64,000 bases of DNA, from assembly GCA_026168455.1 (NCBI GenBank), contig CM047431.1, positions 22,013,365-22,077,364 on the forward strand. The letters are read 5' to 3'. The notes under the pieces were generated by a model. The model was not told the DNA's origin and ran no database searches. It saw nothing but the letters and a program-made list of their open reading frames with translations. Every line of letters begins with the position of its first letter. Positions within the stretch are counted from its first letter, which is position 1. This stretch comes from Theocolax elegans. Lineage: Eukaryota > Arthropoda > Insecta > Hymenoptera > Cerocephalidae. Of this stretch, positions 31,337-43,589 are shown in pieces. The translations under genes and the position numbers were made by a program.

Positions 31337-31369
31337 CTCGAAGCGCGCAGGGGGGCGAAGCCCCCCTAG
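31337..31369 (+). terminator. Helitron 3' terminus, tandem hairpins plus CTAG
   Basis: GCGC(TCGAA)GCGC is followed by GGGGGGC(GAA)GCCCCCC, then TAG|T, so CTAG overlaps the last C of the stem. This is the rolling-circle termination signal layout. Confidence 0.8.
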
Positions 31370-32340
31370 TATATATATATATATATGTGTGTATTCGGTG
31401 AGGAACGAAGGTCCGCCTTGAACGTGGGTAGCGGTGTCAGATTGCCGTATAATGTCCTGCTAGACCTGCGGGCGTCGACGTTAGATGTGTATGATGTTGG
31501 AGCTCGACGATTTCCAGATGTCGAAGTCGTAGTTCCTCGACTATGGCTTGTAGATGTCAATGATACGTCTCGATTCCTCTTATGATTTTCAATACGTATT
31601 ACTTTAAAGTTCAAGTAGCAGAGCCACGCTCTCGGATAAAAATTAAAGAGTTGTCCAGCAGAGCTTCGCCTTGCGAAAGCTTTAGATGAAAATTTAGGAG
31701 TGTCTGTGTCTCTTCTGGGTCCTCTTTATATACCCTAAAATTCTATGCATCTGTCCTTGTCTTACGCTTTGCCTTGTCTTACACTTTGCCTTATATGGAG
31801 ATTGTGTAAGTAGTTCTCGATTTTTCTGTGCTTGCACCCGATTGGACCGTTAGATGTGCGTAGTTAAAAATTATCGAATCCCATGCATTCTCTGTATCGC
31901 TTCGTAGTTAATTCGGAGAATTTGCTGTCCCCCTTTTATTACTGCGACGTTATCCAAAGAACGGCTTAATTTATTACTTCCTTCTAATGCTCGAATTTTC
32001 TAGTAGAGGTTTCCCTTTGCCGGTTCTTCTCCGAGCATTGATTTTATAGTGCAGTACAAAAAAACTCTTGCGTAACCCTTCGTTTCGATCTCGCTATCGG
32101 CGATCCCGCTTATATGCGTATTGGCTTTGAATAATATCTTCAACTCTACTTATCAGTCTCTGTTTCGTTTGAAACACTCGTAAAATAATCTGTTCCTTAG
32201 TTCTATTTTATATTACTGCATTTACTTAGAATCATTCTTGATCAACCTTATTTTGTTCGTCTTCTACGCCGTATTTTTATTCTAAACTACGCAGTACTTT
32301 TTACGAAAAATAATAATATGATTTTCGTCGGGACGCGACA

Positions 32341-34549
32341 ACTCCCCCCTTTTTAAAAACGACGCCCTCGTCGTTGATCAATATTATTATTATATTATTA
32401 TTTCTCTTAACATAAGATATCATACTTAATTTTAAATTGTAAACATTATTTCGATTAATTTTTCTTTTTTTCTTATGGTGAACTTTATAAATCATATTAC
32501 AATTATTTATTTCGTAGTTCAACTTCGTTTGTTATTATGTTACATACTTCGAGTACATTATTTCAAACAGTTTAACAGTATTGATATAATTCACCTATAC
32601 AAATAGATACGTATTAAATAAAAGTTTTATTATTACAATTTATTATAGATATTCCGAAAAATTGTATAATTATTATTAAATGTGTTTTCTATAGTTAGCA
32701 AAAAAATTTATTTATCTTTGGTTTGTACCCTTAATTTTTAGTATAGATCAAGTCATGTTAAAAATATATGTTACTATAGTATTTTTTTTTCTCGTAGCCA
32801 CATTTTTTTTTACAAAATTTTCAATTTTCTTCTATAACATTTGTATGCTTACATATATATTTTCTAAAAAGTCAAAGAAAAGAGTTAGATATTAGTATCC
32901 TTTTTTTTACATTTATTCAATTAATAGATCTACTATTACGAATTCTTTGAAGAGAAGAAAAAAAAAATTTCTTGTTCTTATGCAATATAGGTTCTCTCTT
33001 CAATGTGAACAATGTTAGTACATCCTATCTTAATAATATATCTATATATATTTTTTATAAAAAGATTAGGAGTGAAGAAAATTTGATTTTCTCCCCCTCC
33101 CCCCAAAATAAAACGAACACATAATTTTTTGACTTTTTTTTTTTTAGAATTTTCTTTTCAGCCATTGTAAACAATGATTCACTTTTAATATAATATAATA
33201 TAATATATAATTGAGAAATAGTTAATTTAGTTTCATAAGAAAAAGATACAATCGATACAAATGAAAAAAAAATAAAATGAACAATACCTAAGTGACAGTG
33301 CGAAAATTGAGTAGGCTAAGTAGGCCCATGTAGATCCATCCTACTATATTTTGAGAGACAGAGTAGACTACTCTGAATAAACGATACGACGGAATAACCC
33401 AAACATTTACGGAACTGCCCGATGCTTGCGCATCATAGAATTGTGGTACCAACGTTCGTTTTTATTCACTTAATTCCATTGTTTCACGTTAAAATAACTA
33501 ATTTACTCTCTTTTTATTTTTATATTTTGAGGAATTGTTTAAATATTCACCATTTTCTTGATTTTATTTAACTAACGACTGTAGAAACTTATTTGTTATG
33601 TTCAAGTAATATAAAGAGAAATCTTTTGAATTTGTTTACTTTGTAGTTTCCAATGAAAGAATATTAATTTTGAATAATATTTAAATAAATTCACCAGAAT
33701 TTTATTACTAATTATATTATTTTTGTATATTTTTTTTTGCTACGCATTGTATTATTGGTAATATAAACACGAGAAAAATATTATTTATCTGTATCAATTA
33801 TCATTGGATATCCTAAATTGTTTTATAAAATTTTTTTAATTTATTCGAAACAATTAGCATACCTATTGTTTATAAATAAGAGGAAAATATTCTAACGTGC
33901 CTGTCTTAGGTTTTATATTATTAGCTCTATATAAAACTTAAATAATCGTATGGAATTAATCGTATGAAAATAAGTGTTGTTTTATTTTTTTAAACGTTTT
34001 TCTTGTATATACATTGTTTGTATTAATCAGTATTTATGAACAAAGTATTAGATTGAACACTAGTATGAACTGCATTGGCATAAATACTAAATTGTACAAT
34101 TTTAATTATTATTGTTTTTATTAATAGTTGAATTTTGAACTTTATCCACAAAATTAACAAATTCATCGAATTTTCTGCATTTTTTTATTAAAATCAACAT
34201 TAGAAATATTCTCATACTTTGATTTTGAATCGATGATTTTATCCGACATGTGTATTGATACTATTTCTGAGTTTACTTTATTTAATTAATTTAATTAATG
34301 AAGTTTTCAACCTTTTTTTTTTAATTATTAATTTTAAAAATCTTTCTTTTCCCTCCTCTTCTCGTTTCTTTGCAATCGTTATTTTGTTGTACCTATTCTC
34401 CTATGTCCATTGAGCCTAGTGTTAGATTATTTTGTTTTCTATTATGCCAAACTCTCCTTAAGAAAGTATGACTAATTAACAGAATTACTAGAGTCAAGGT
34501 AAGTTCAGTTGTAATTATTTATATAGATTTACATTTTGAACGGTATGTA
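32341..34549. other. Element C 3' non-coding region, no ORF
   Basis: Between the integrase stop (35630) and the LTR there is about 3.3 kb of AT-rich DNA. This part has no frame over about 75 codons and no envelope-like motif on the minus strand. A lost env or a long untranslated region are both possible. Confidence 0.6.
32342..32354 (-). promoter_or_regulatory. Polypurine tract of element C
   Basis: The minus strand reads AAAAAGGGGGGAG directly before the LTR start TGTCGCG (one base gap), as expected for the plus-strand primer. Confidence 0.85.
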
Positions 34550-35075
34550 GGAAGGATAAGTGACCGTGTTGCTGGAGCATTTACCGCAACGAGGAGGAAA
34601 GGGTGCAATCAAGCACTCCTTAGGAAGGATAAGTGACAGTGTTGCTGGAGCATTTACCGCAACGAGGAGGAAAGGGTGCAATCAAGCACTCCTTAGAAAG
34701 GATAAGTGACGGTGTTGCTGGAGCATTTACCGCAACGAGGAGGAAAGGGTGCAATCAAGCACTCCTTAGGAAGGATAAGTGACAGTGTTGCTGGAGCATT
34801 TACCGCAACAAGGAGGAAAGGGTGCAATCAAGCACTCCTTAGGAAGGATAAGTGACAGTGTTGCTGGAGCATTTACCGCAACGAGGAGGAAAGGGTGCAA
34901 TCAAGCACTCGTTAGGAAGGATAAGTGACAGTGTTGCTGGAGCATTTACCGCAACGAGGAGGAAAGGGTGCAATCAAGCACTCCTTAGGAAGGATAAGTG
35001 ACGGTGTTGCTGGAGCTTTTACCGCAACGAGGAGGAAAGGGTGCAATTAAGCACTCCTTAGGAAGGATAGGATAT
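34550..35075. repeat. Minisatellite, 73-bp unit, 7 copies
   Basis: ggaaggataagtgac recurs every 73 bp (34550, 34623, 34696, 34769, 34842, 34915, 34988; a partial eighth at 35061). Units are almost identical and each has gttgctggagcatttaccgc followed by aac, a small dyad. The array lies in element C's 3' non-coding region. Confidence 0.95.
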
Positions 35076-35629
35076 AGGTTTTAGGTTTAGTGATGTGTTA
35101 GACTCCAATGATTCTATTTTATTGTAAATCATTTTTTTTTATAGCAGTTAAATTTAAATTTGACTAAGCTCAACTGACATTGAAAATTTAAACCTTTTCC
35201 TTACTTTCCTTTGTACATCAACATCATTGTTATCTTAGGCGAGAAGAGTAAAGAGAAAAAGACCTTATTTTTTTGTTATTTGCCTTATTCGTTTCTAATT
35301 TAATAATCGCGTATTTATTTAATTTAAGTGAGTGTATGCTTTTCTTGTGTTGATCTTTCTGTATAATAAAAAATATTATTTCCTTGTAGTTTATTTTCGT
35401 CGTTAATTTAGATATATACATATTATTTTTATATTTGTTTTTTTTGTATAAAGTCAGATAAATTGAAATAATTTTATTTTAAGTTGAATGTATGCCAATT
35501 GTGATTACAAGATAATAAATATTATTCTATTAACAACCTTTTAGAACTGTAAAATATATATATATAAGTGCGTATACATATTTTCAAGCACATTGGGGCT
35601 ATTATATATTATATACCTATGTTTAGGCA
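35076..35629. other. Element C 3' non-coding region, AT-rich
   Basis: No recognisable frame. It connects the minisatellite to the end of the integrase ORF. Confidence 0.6.
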
Positions 35630-37711
35630 CTACAAAGGCTCCATATATGAATATCTTAACCTATTAACATGCACTATTTTCGTTTTATTATGAGCTAGCT
35701 CTATTTTTACATTTCCCTTGTTATTAAATATTTCTAAAATCCGATGTGGTCCAGTATATTGATCGCCTAGTTTGTATTTCATCCCTCCTTTTAATAACCA
35801 GACATTATCCCCTGTCTGAAATTCTTGATGATTGGCTTTCCTGTCGTAATAGAATTTCGACCTATGTTTAGAAGCTATTAATTTTTCTCGCGCGATTCCC
35901 TGTATTTCGTTTAAACGTTGTCGTAAATTTATAATGTAATCATCATACGTTGGAACTCGTTCTCGTGGGTCTAAAGGTTCGTTTGATGGTAGTCGCGCTT
36001 TTCGTGCAAAAACAATTTCAAAAGGTGTGTAGAGATGACCCTCATGTATCGACGTATTATACGAAAACGCGGCTAATTCGCATAACTCATCCCATGAGTC
36101 ATTTCTTTCTATTATTGTTTTTAAATAATCTGCTAAGCTGCTATGAAAACGCTCAACGGAGTTGGACTGAGGGTGATAAGCCGTGGTTTTAACTTGTTTA
36201 ATCTTAAAAATTTTCGCTACTTCTCTCATCAGACTACTTAAAAATGAGGTACCTTGGTCGGATATAATTAACAACGGGGCGCTAAAAATTGAAAAGTGTC
36301 GACGGACTAACGCTTCGGCGATCGTTGCCGCGGTCGCGTCTGGTATGGGTATCGCCATACAGTATTTTGAAAGGTTGCATTGAATGGTTAATATATTATT
36401 GTTATTATTTCGAGATCTGGGAAATGGTCCCACAAGATCGACCGATATGGATTCCATAGCCGAGTACGGAGTATCTGTTATTATCATACGTTGTTTAGTT
36501 TTAACACGAACCAATTTTTTTAGTTGGCAAGTTAAACAATGTCTAATGTAGTTTTGTACATCTTTCTTAATATCTGGCCAATAAAAACGTTGTTTTATAC
36601 GTTTATAGGTTTTTGTTACCCCTTTATGTCCTGCACAAGCAGACTCGTGCATTTCGCGAATAATATTTTCCCTATTACTCTCTTCCACACATTTTATGAA
36701 TCCTAAACAAATAATTATTTTTACATTAATTTTTCGTAGAGTTATACTTATTTGTTTCAATATTTCGTTCCATGAAACGTTTTCAATAAATTCGCTCTTT
36801 GCGATACTTATTGAACGTAATTTTTCTTTTAATATAATATTTTTCAAATTTAATAGATTTGTTTTTAGATTATTAATAATTTCTGAAGTACTCAATCGCT
36901 CTTCGTCACGTAACACCATAGCAAAATGCATTTTTCCGTTTTTGTTATTGATTCTTATTTCTCCTGGATTTAAATTGGAAAAATGAGGTAGTAATAATTT
37001 GGAAGCCAAATTTCTGGATCCTTCATCTAGAGGCATTCCAGTCGTAGTTATGAAATAAACGTAATTATCTTTTCTCATAAAGAGTTGTTCTTTAACTTCA
37101 ATGAATTTCTTTTCATCATTTGGTTCTTCGTAAACATCCTTTTCTTCCCAGGGCTCGTCAAATTTGTTGTTAAAATTATCTATCTCCATGGGTTGTAATC
37201 TTTTGTCTGAGTTGACTATCGTTTCAATTTCCTCGGGGGCTTCTTGTATTATAGGAAGGTTTTTGACTGGTTCTTTTGATATAGTTGACTTGTTGGGTCG
37301 TTTTGCTCTCTTTTCGTTGTAGTTTGGCCGTGCTATTTTTCCTGCACGACTGCGTGTTTTCATAGAATGATTTTTAATAACATAAACGGGTTCTTCTATT
37401 GGATTTCTCGATAACGCGTCAGCATTAACGTTACTTTTACCGGCTTTGTATACGATGTCAAAGTCGTATGCATTCAGTTTTATTCTCCATCTACTAACTC
37501 TGGATGTCGGATCGACTGAGTTTTTAAACCAAACAAGTGGTTTATGATCTGTTATAATGAGGAAACGACGGCCTCTTAGATAACAATCGAACTGAGTAAC
37601 GGCATACAGTATGGCTAATGCTTCCCTTGAGTAAGTATCATATTTTTGCTCGGCTTTTTTTAATACTCGTGAGACATCGGATTGCTCCGATCGCTGTACC
37701 GCTAGCATCAC
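35630..37711 (-). pseudogene. pol: Element C Pol, RNase H end and integrase part
   Basis: This 693-codon frame continues Pol after a one-base frameshift in the RNase H domain (overlap 37638-37711). It begins with RNase H residues (KYDTYSREALAILYAV, then TDHKPLVWF and ADALSRNP), then a basic and acidic linker, then integrase. The integrase has a zinc domain (HESACAGHKG...HCLTC), D in SVDLVGP (about 422), D in SDQGTSF (about 483) and E in SVERFHSSL (about 520), and a C-terminal GPHRILEIF fold. All integrase catalytic residues are intact, so the frameshift is probably recent. The internal start is not a natural initiator. Confidence 0.9.
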
Positions 37712-40508
37712 AAGTCACTATAAATGGTTTATTAAAATCTGCGATTTGTAGTATTGGTTGTTTACACAATTTTTCTCTTAAATCATCGAATGCCTTTTGA
37801 ACCTCGCTGGACCATGGGAAGGGTGCGTCTTTCTTTAATAAATTACTTAATGGTCTAGCAATACCCGAAAAATTCGCAATGAATCGTCTATAATAACCTG
37901 CTAATCCTAAAAATTGACGTATGTTTTTCACTGTTTTTGGAATTGGAAATTTTTTTGCTGCTTCTAATTTTTTTGGATCCGGCAAAACACCTTCTGGTGA
38001 TAGTACGTGTCCCAGATACACTACTTCTCTCTTTAAAAATTCATATTTGTCTGGCTGTAATTTCAGATTTGCGGCGCGTACACTTTGCAAAAATTTTTCA
38101 AACTTTTGGTTATGCTCCTGAATATTTTTAGCGTATATAACTGCGTCGTCAAGGAATAAAAATATTTCTTTGCCTTGCATGCCTTCGAAAACACGATCAA
38201 TCATCCTTTGAAAAGTGGCTGGAGAATGGTATAATCCCATAGGCATTGTTTTAAATTGAAATAAACCGAATGAAGAGGCGAAAGCTGTTTTATGTCGATC
38301 TGCTTGAGCTAACGGAAGTTGTAAAAATCCTTGACATAAATCCAAGACAGTGAATACACGATTTTCTGGTCCGATTTGATCGATAATATCTAGTATATTA
38401 GGTAATGGGTATCGATCTTTTACGGTTTTATCGTTTAATTTTCGAAAATCGACAACTAGTCGGTATCGTTTATTACCGTGACTATCAGGCTTTTTTGTTA
38501 CTAGAAAAACAGGTGATGTATAATTGGAACTTGATGGTTGAATTATATCTCCTTCAATCATTTCTTTTAATTGTTTATCAAGTTCGCTTTTGAGAGCATG
38601 AGGAAATCTATATGGCTTAGCTGTGATTGGTATGTCGTCGACAGTCGGTATCTTATGTTCTATAGCATTTGTCACGCCTAATTTTTCTCCTTTTAGACAG
38701 AAACAATCCGAATATTTATCAATTAAATTTTCTATAGATTGTCTTTGTTCCTCGTCCATTTTATCAAAATGCAAGGCTTCTTTTAACCGTTCATTACGAT
38801 TAAGTGTACTTGTATTCTCCGTTATGTTAAGTATCCTCGCTTCAGATCGATCGTCAGAAATGTCGTGTATGTCGACCTCTTCCCTTTCATAACTATAAAA
38901 ATTATTAATATAAGGTTTATTTGAATAAACCAAATAACTGTTATTCATTTCGTTTTCGTGTATGGCTTCAACAAATTCACTTCGTAAATTTTCGTTTATT
39001 ACTCGTTCATTCAATAAAAAATCGCTAGGGTCCTCATCCTGTTCATTTTCTTCCTGTATGTTTATTAAATTCTCATTATTTATCTCATTTTCAGTTTCTT
39101 CAGTTCCTTGTTTGTTTATCCATAATATTTCGGTTCTCGGGATAGTATCTAATTCTTCCCCCGACATAACCAATTCCTTGTTATTCAATTTACAAACATA
39201 ACTAACATTTTTATCACGAGGATCGCATTTATCGCCCTCCTCGATTTCGTAATCCATTCGTACTGGACAATTCATCTTTTTATCAACAAAATCTTCCTTA
39301 TTTTCACGAGGTCCGCATTTATCGCCCTCCTCAATTTCATAATCCATTTGTACTCGACAATTCATCTTTTTATCAACAAAATTTTCCTTATTTTCACGAG
39401 GTCCGCATTTATCGCCCTCCTCGATTTCATAATCCATTTGTACTCGACAATTCATCTTTTTATCAACAAAATCTTCCTTATTTTCACGAGGTCCGCATTT
39501 ATCGCCCTCCTCGATTTCATAGTCCATTTGTACTCGACAATTATTAACTGTTTTATTCAATAAATTTTCTTCATTTTTTATTTCATTTTCAATATCATAC
39601 TTCCGGTCAACTTCGTTTTCATAATTAGTACAGGATGGACTCCCAGCCATCCTATCGAACAATGGTGCTTCAATAATACCATAATTTTCAGTAATTTCAA
39701 CAAATTTTTCTTTAATACGTGGCTCAGTCACATCACATACCCGTGGCTGGGCTTTTTCATTATTTATTTGTAATCGTTCTTCCTTCATTAATCCATAACA
39801 ATTTTCACTTGCTTTACATGTATTATTCCTTAGATCCGACTCCTCGTCGATCTGATGTACTTGTATTTCGTCATCTTTATAATCGTCATATAACTCTTGT
39901 TCTTTTTCACTGTAATTGTATAGGTTTTCGTCGTTGCCATTTTGATTTCTTTCATTTTTTTGTTCTTGTTCGTAGATTTCATACGATTCGTTTGTGTCAA
40001 ATTTTATAAACGTTTCATCATTTTCGTGTAATTGAAAATCACTTGACGTTTCTGAGTCACTATCGGTATGATTATAAAATCTTGAATTTTTCATGTTCGT
40101 ATAACCACTGTTTTCCCTTGGTTTTGGCATATATCGTATTGATTTTCGGTCATAATTTTTGGTATCCTCCATTATATAAATTGATTCATCCGTTTGCATA
40201 TTATTTGCATTTTCAAAGGGGAGGATTAATCCGTTAAATTCTAAATATTGTTCCAAATAATTGATTTTTGCATCGTTTCTACGGAAAAAATCGGTGCCTA
40301 AGATTCCGTCTTGTTGTATAGGAAACGAATCATGTACTAAATTGAGTTCCACGGGAGATCCTTCGAAATCTACTCTGATTTTACCACGAGTAGTTAATGA
40401 GTGGTCAGTTATGCCTTTTAACAATATAATATCATTTTCGTCAATTTTTACGCGAGAGTCTACCTCTGACTCTTTAATTAGACTTACCGATGCTCCTGTA
40501 TCTAGCAA
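37638..40508 (-). pseudogene. pol: Element C Pol, protease, long acidic spacer and reverse transcriptase
   Basis: The frame is entered upstream of 40508, at about 40590, in -1 relation to the gag end. Protease FLLDTGASVSLI opens it and GILGTDFF follows near residue 90. RT spans about 600-800 with FLDDAVIYA near 786, then the RNase H start FIVTCDASGT, after which the frame is lost. Between protease and RT lie roughly 460 residues (about 115-575) of acidic, Asn/Glu/Asp-rich, probably disordered sequence, far longer than the usual linker. It includes four 30-residue repeats. The spacer has no match to a family I know. All visible RT catalytic residues are present; the only defect is the 3' frameshift. 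Confidence 0.9.
39205..39560 (-). repeat. In-frame minisatellite, 90 bp (30 residues), 4 copies
   Basis: The marker atcgccctcc lies at 39231, 39321, 39411 and 39501, exactly 90 bp apart, so frame is kept. Each unit encodes MDYEIEEGDKCGPRENKE-like sequence with two conserved cysteines (NCRVQ and DKCGP or DKCDP). The copy nearest RT is the most diverged. Confidence 0.95.
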
Positions 40509-40579
40509 GAATTTTAACGGACGTCTTAACTGACCGGTATCGAAGATTACGACCGGGGCTGAACTCTGTTGGCTTAAAT

Positions 40580-42716
40580 TTATTTTCGCGGTGCGGAGGG
40601 GACGTTTGAGCGGGTTTCCGCGCTCGAAGTAGAGGGAATTTGATTCGTAGCCTCTCTCTCGACCCTCCTCGGAGAGAGAGTGTCGGTGTTTCCCTGATTT
40701 TGATTTCCTTCTCTTATCTCTCTTTGTAACTTATAACAATCGCGCTTTATGTGACCGGGTTTTCCGCAATGAAAACAAGTAACTGGTGATCTTATATTAT
40801 TATTCGATTCGTTATTAATATATCGTGATTCTTGGGAAGTTGGATTAACCGGCTCGCGCACACCGCTAGTCCCGGAATTATTTCCCCGATCTTCTTTGTT
40901 AAATTGTTGCGATGAATATTTATTATTATTATAACGAACAAAGGAATCATTTTTATCTCTGTCTCTATTTGGTAAAAATTCCGTCTGATTTTGATACTCA
41001 TTCCAACCACCAAATTGTAAATTTGGTCTATTATAATTACGACTGTTATCCGAGCGATTTTGTGGGCTATATGAACTGTTTATGGGATTGCGTCGGTTGT
41101 TATTATCGGAAAATCTTTCCGCAAAACTTCGTGCTAATTTGAAACAATTTATGGCTTCATGTACAGTCTTGGAACAATATTGACATACAATCGGAGAGTT
41201 ATTGGAAATATAGTTTACTTCACGCGTTTCTCGAGTTGAACGAAAACGAGTCTCTTCTCGGCTCGGCGTCTCCTAGTCCAAGACGCTACAAGCGAACTCG
41301 CGCTCCACCTCGAGTGCTTGTTTACGAGCTTGTTTTATAGAACTTGGAGTCCCTAAACGCGCGCGAATTTCCCAACGAAGCCCTTTTAAAAAGAATTTTA
41401 AACAATCTCGCCTTAGTTCAAGCATGAAATGATCTGCTATCGCGACACGTCCCTCTCTGTCGGCCGCTTTGACTATTTCATTTTTTATTTCTTGTAACCG
41501 ATTAAAATAAGCAACGACTGTCTCATTGCTTTTCTGTTTTAATTTAGCAAGTTCTCCCGTCCACTCGTAATATGTTTTTATCGATCCGAAGGTGTTTTCG
41601 AAAAAATCGGATATCTCTTTGATAGAATTAAAATTTTCTCCGCGCGCACAAGTTAAAGCTTCCCCATATAAACGTATTCGAATAAGTTTTGTTAATTCTT
41701 TTTCGTACTCCGACGGTAAAATTTCTTTTGCTTCGTTGCATCCGTCCAAAAATTGTGATAAATTTATGTTATGACCGTTAAACCTCCTTTAGGGATAAAC
41801 CTCGAATTTGAGACGTCATTGTTTTATTATTAATTTGTTTTTTAACTTCACTCCTATCTAGTTTTTTTTGTTTTGTTCCGGTGCTTGTTCTTAATTCGTC
41901 TAAATTAATTTTATTAAATAATTCGTCTTTAATCTTATAAGAGTTTGCTTGTTCGGGTGATTTTTTAATTAATTGGTTATCGAAGGGAATTGTAAAATCT
42001 GTCGCGCCTTGAATTAGTTTTTCGTCGAGTACTTTCGCCGTGTCTGTCAATAGTGCCTTTGCTTCCTCAGTCTCTTTTTCGATCGGTGCGGAAAAAATAT
42101 TTAACGCGCCTTTAATCTTATTTATGATACCTTGAAAAGCTGTCCCTTTTTTTACACTTTCTTGTAAACTTTTTATAATTTTAGGTTCCTCGAGATAAGA
42201 ATCTAACAATTCTTTTTTTACTTCAGTCGCGAGCCCTTTTCTTACCGAGCTTATAACGTTATCCGGTGTTAAAATCAATGGTTCATATGGACGATAAATT
42301 GGGGCTGGCGTACTAAAATTTACAGGATTATTCGCGATAAATTCTTTTTGTTCCTCGTAATTCAAAACTGCGGGTTTTAAACTAAAATGTAATCGTCTTC
42401 ACTAACTTCGGAAATAGAAAGATCAGTTGGAAAAAAAAGGGTCTCTATATTCAAAATCGCGAGGTATTTTTATAGATAATGAAATATTTGCTGCACTTTT
42501 TTCTATTCTATCCTTTAAATAATTTATTTCTTTTGTCAAATTTTGCACTGTTTCCCTAGGAGTTTTAGTTAAATCGAGAGTATCGAGAGTCTGAACTTTT
42601 TCTTTGTATAAATTTAATAACGTATCATTCATAGAAAATTCTAAACTCGTGTTTCTTTGTTTATTTACATAACAATCAGTATTTTTAGGCGAACCTGACA
42701 TTTTACTTCTAAACAC
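40580..42716 (-). pseudogene. gag: Element C Gag with two zinc knuckles, broken
   Basis: Four minus-strand frames read in order: 42423-42716 (start MFRSKMSGS), 41778-42365, 41273-41749 and the in-frame continuation to 40580. The third is a Retrotrans_gag capsid (YGEALTCARGE, LKFFLKGLRWEIR), preceded by FNGHNINLSQFLDGC. After an in-frame TAG (41273-41275) come two zinc knuckles, CQYCSKTVHEAINC and CFHCGKPGHIKRDC, both C-x2-C-x4-H-x4-C, within an Asn/Arg-rich tail. There is a break between 42423 and 42365, a one-base frameshift near 41785, and the TAG. Gag ends CGA AAA TAA and pol lies in the -1 frame, but the site is not a canonical heptamer. Confidence 0.85.
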
Positions 42717-42759
42717 ATTATTCCTTTAATCTCTTTTTTTTTCTCTCAAAAATGTGAGT

Positions 42760-42777
42760 TTCCCGGCCGATGCACCA
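42760..42777 (-). promoter_or_regulatory. Primer-binding site of element C, tRNA-Gly(GCC) type
   Basis: The minus strand reads TGGTGCATCGGCCGGGAA, an 18-base complement to the 3' end of insect tRNA-Gly(GCC) plus CCA as I know it. It lies 26 bases from the LTR edge, farther than the usual few bases. Confidence 0.7.
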
Positions 42778-42803
42778 AATTTATTATAATAATTAATACA
42801 ATC

Positions 42804-43543
42804 TGTCACGTCCAGACTTGCACCAATCACTATAAAAAATATTACAAGAAGGCAAATTGTTAATAAACCATTCGTGTTCCTTTCGCTCTTGTTTGACTAG
42901 GACTAGCCTTACGTCTCCGGGAGTAGCGAGCGAAGTTATTTTGAGAGTAGAGATGCAGGATATAATGTGGGATAAATAAAATAATATATGGTTTATTTCG
43001 TATTAATCATGCATTATTTATTAAAATATAATATGCTGTTTTTCTTTAAATGAACACGTGCAACTAAATTATTACAGCTTTTTAATGGGCAAAAATACAT
43101 AAATTCACACTATTTTATTTACAATTCCAAAAATTTATTTAAGTCAAATAAAGATCTTAATTTTGATTAAATAAACAAGTGTGCGGCGAACACGTTAGCA
43201 CATTACAGAATAATATATTCGCAAGGTTATTTTATTATAAACATTAATAATCAATAATTGAAATAAGAATCATTATAAATAAGTGCAGATAAAATAAAAA
43301 AATGGTTGTCGTTTAAAACATGGATTATAGTTAATAAATTGTAATTCAAACCGTGAATATTTCAATTCAAATACAATGTAACGAATAATTATTATAAATA
43401 AATTGTAATATATAATAATAATTGTTTTAAAAGAAAACGGTTGATTCAGCAATCGAAATAACATAAAATACCAGGTTTGCCTTTACGAATAATACAAGCG
43501 TATAGATAGCCGAAAAGAATATACCTTAAGTACCCAAATATAT

Positions 43544-43589
<46 letters not shown>

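Larger units (their letters stand above)
25602..31369 (+). mobile_element. Non-autonomous Helitron, 5.77 kb, inside the element C LTR
   Basis: Comparison with the intact right LTR defines the insert exactly. It begins TCTCTATAATATATAAATA after an A and ends with CTAG before a T, the Helitron A^T rule without target duplication. Two hairpins precede the end: GCGC TCGAA GCGC and GGGGGGC GAA GCCCCCC, the second abutting CTAG. There is no Rep or helicase ORF, so it depends on another element; the PIF1 remnant at 22834-24528 lies outside this insert. It carries microsatellites, a composite foldback repeat and three 832-bp tandem repeats. Confidence 0.88.
24842..32340 (-). repeat. 3' LTR of element C, split by a Helitron
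   Basis: The parts 24842-25601 and 31370-32340 correspond to the uninterrupted right LTR 42804-44537. The break falls in the TA run of the LTR. Confidence 0.93.

Noticed and set aside
34550..35075. Regularly spaced 73-bp repeats resembling a CRISPR array
   Set aside because: Units are contiguous, with no variable spacers, in eukaryotic DNA; this is a minisatellite.
32341..35629. A hidden env gene in element C
   Set aside because: No frame longer than about 75 codons, and no signal peptide or membrane segment on the minus strand.
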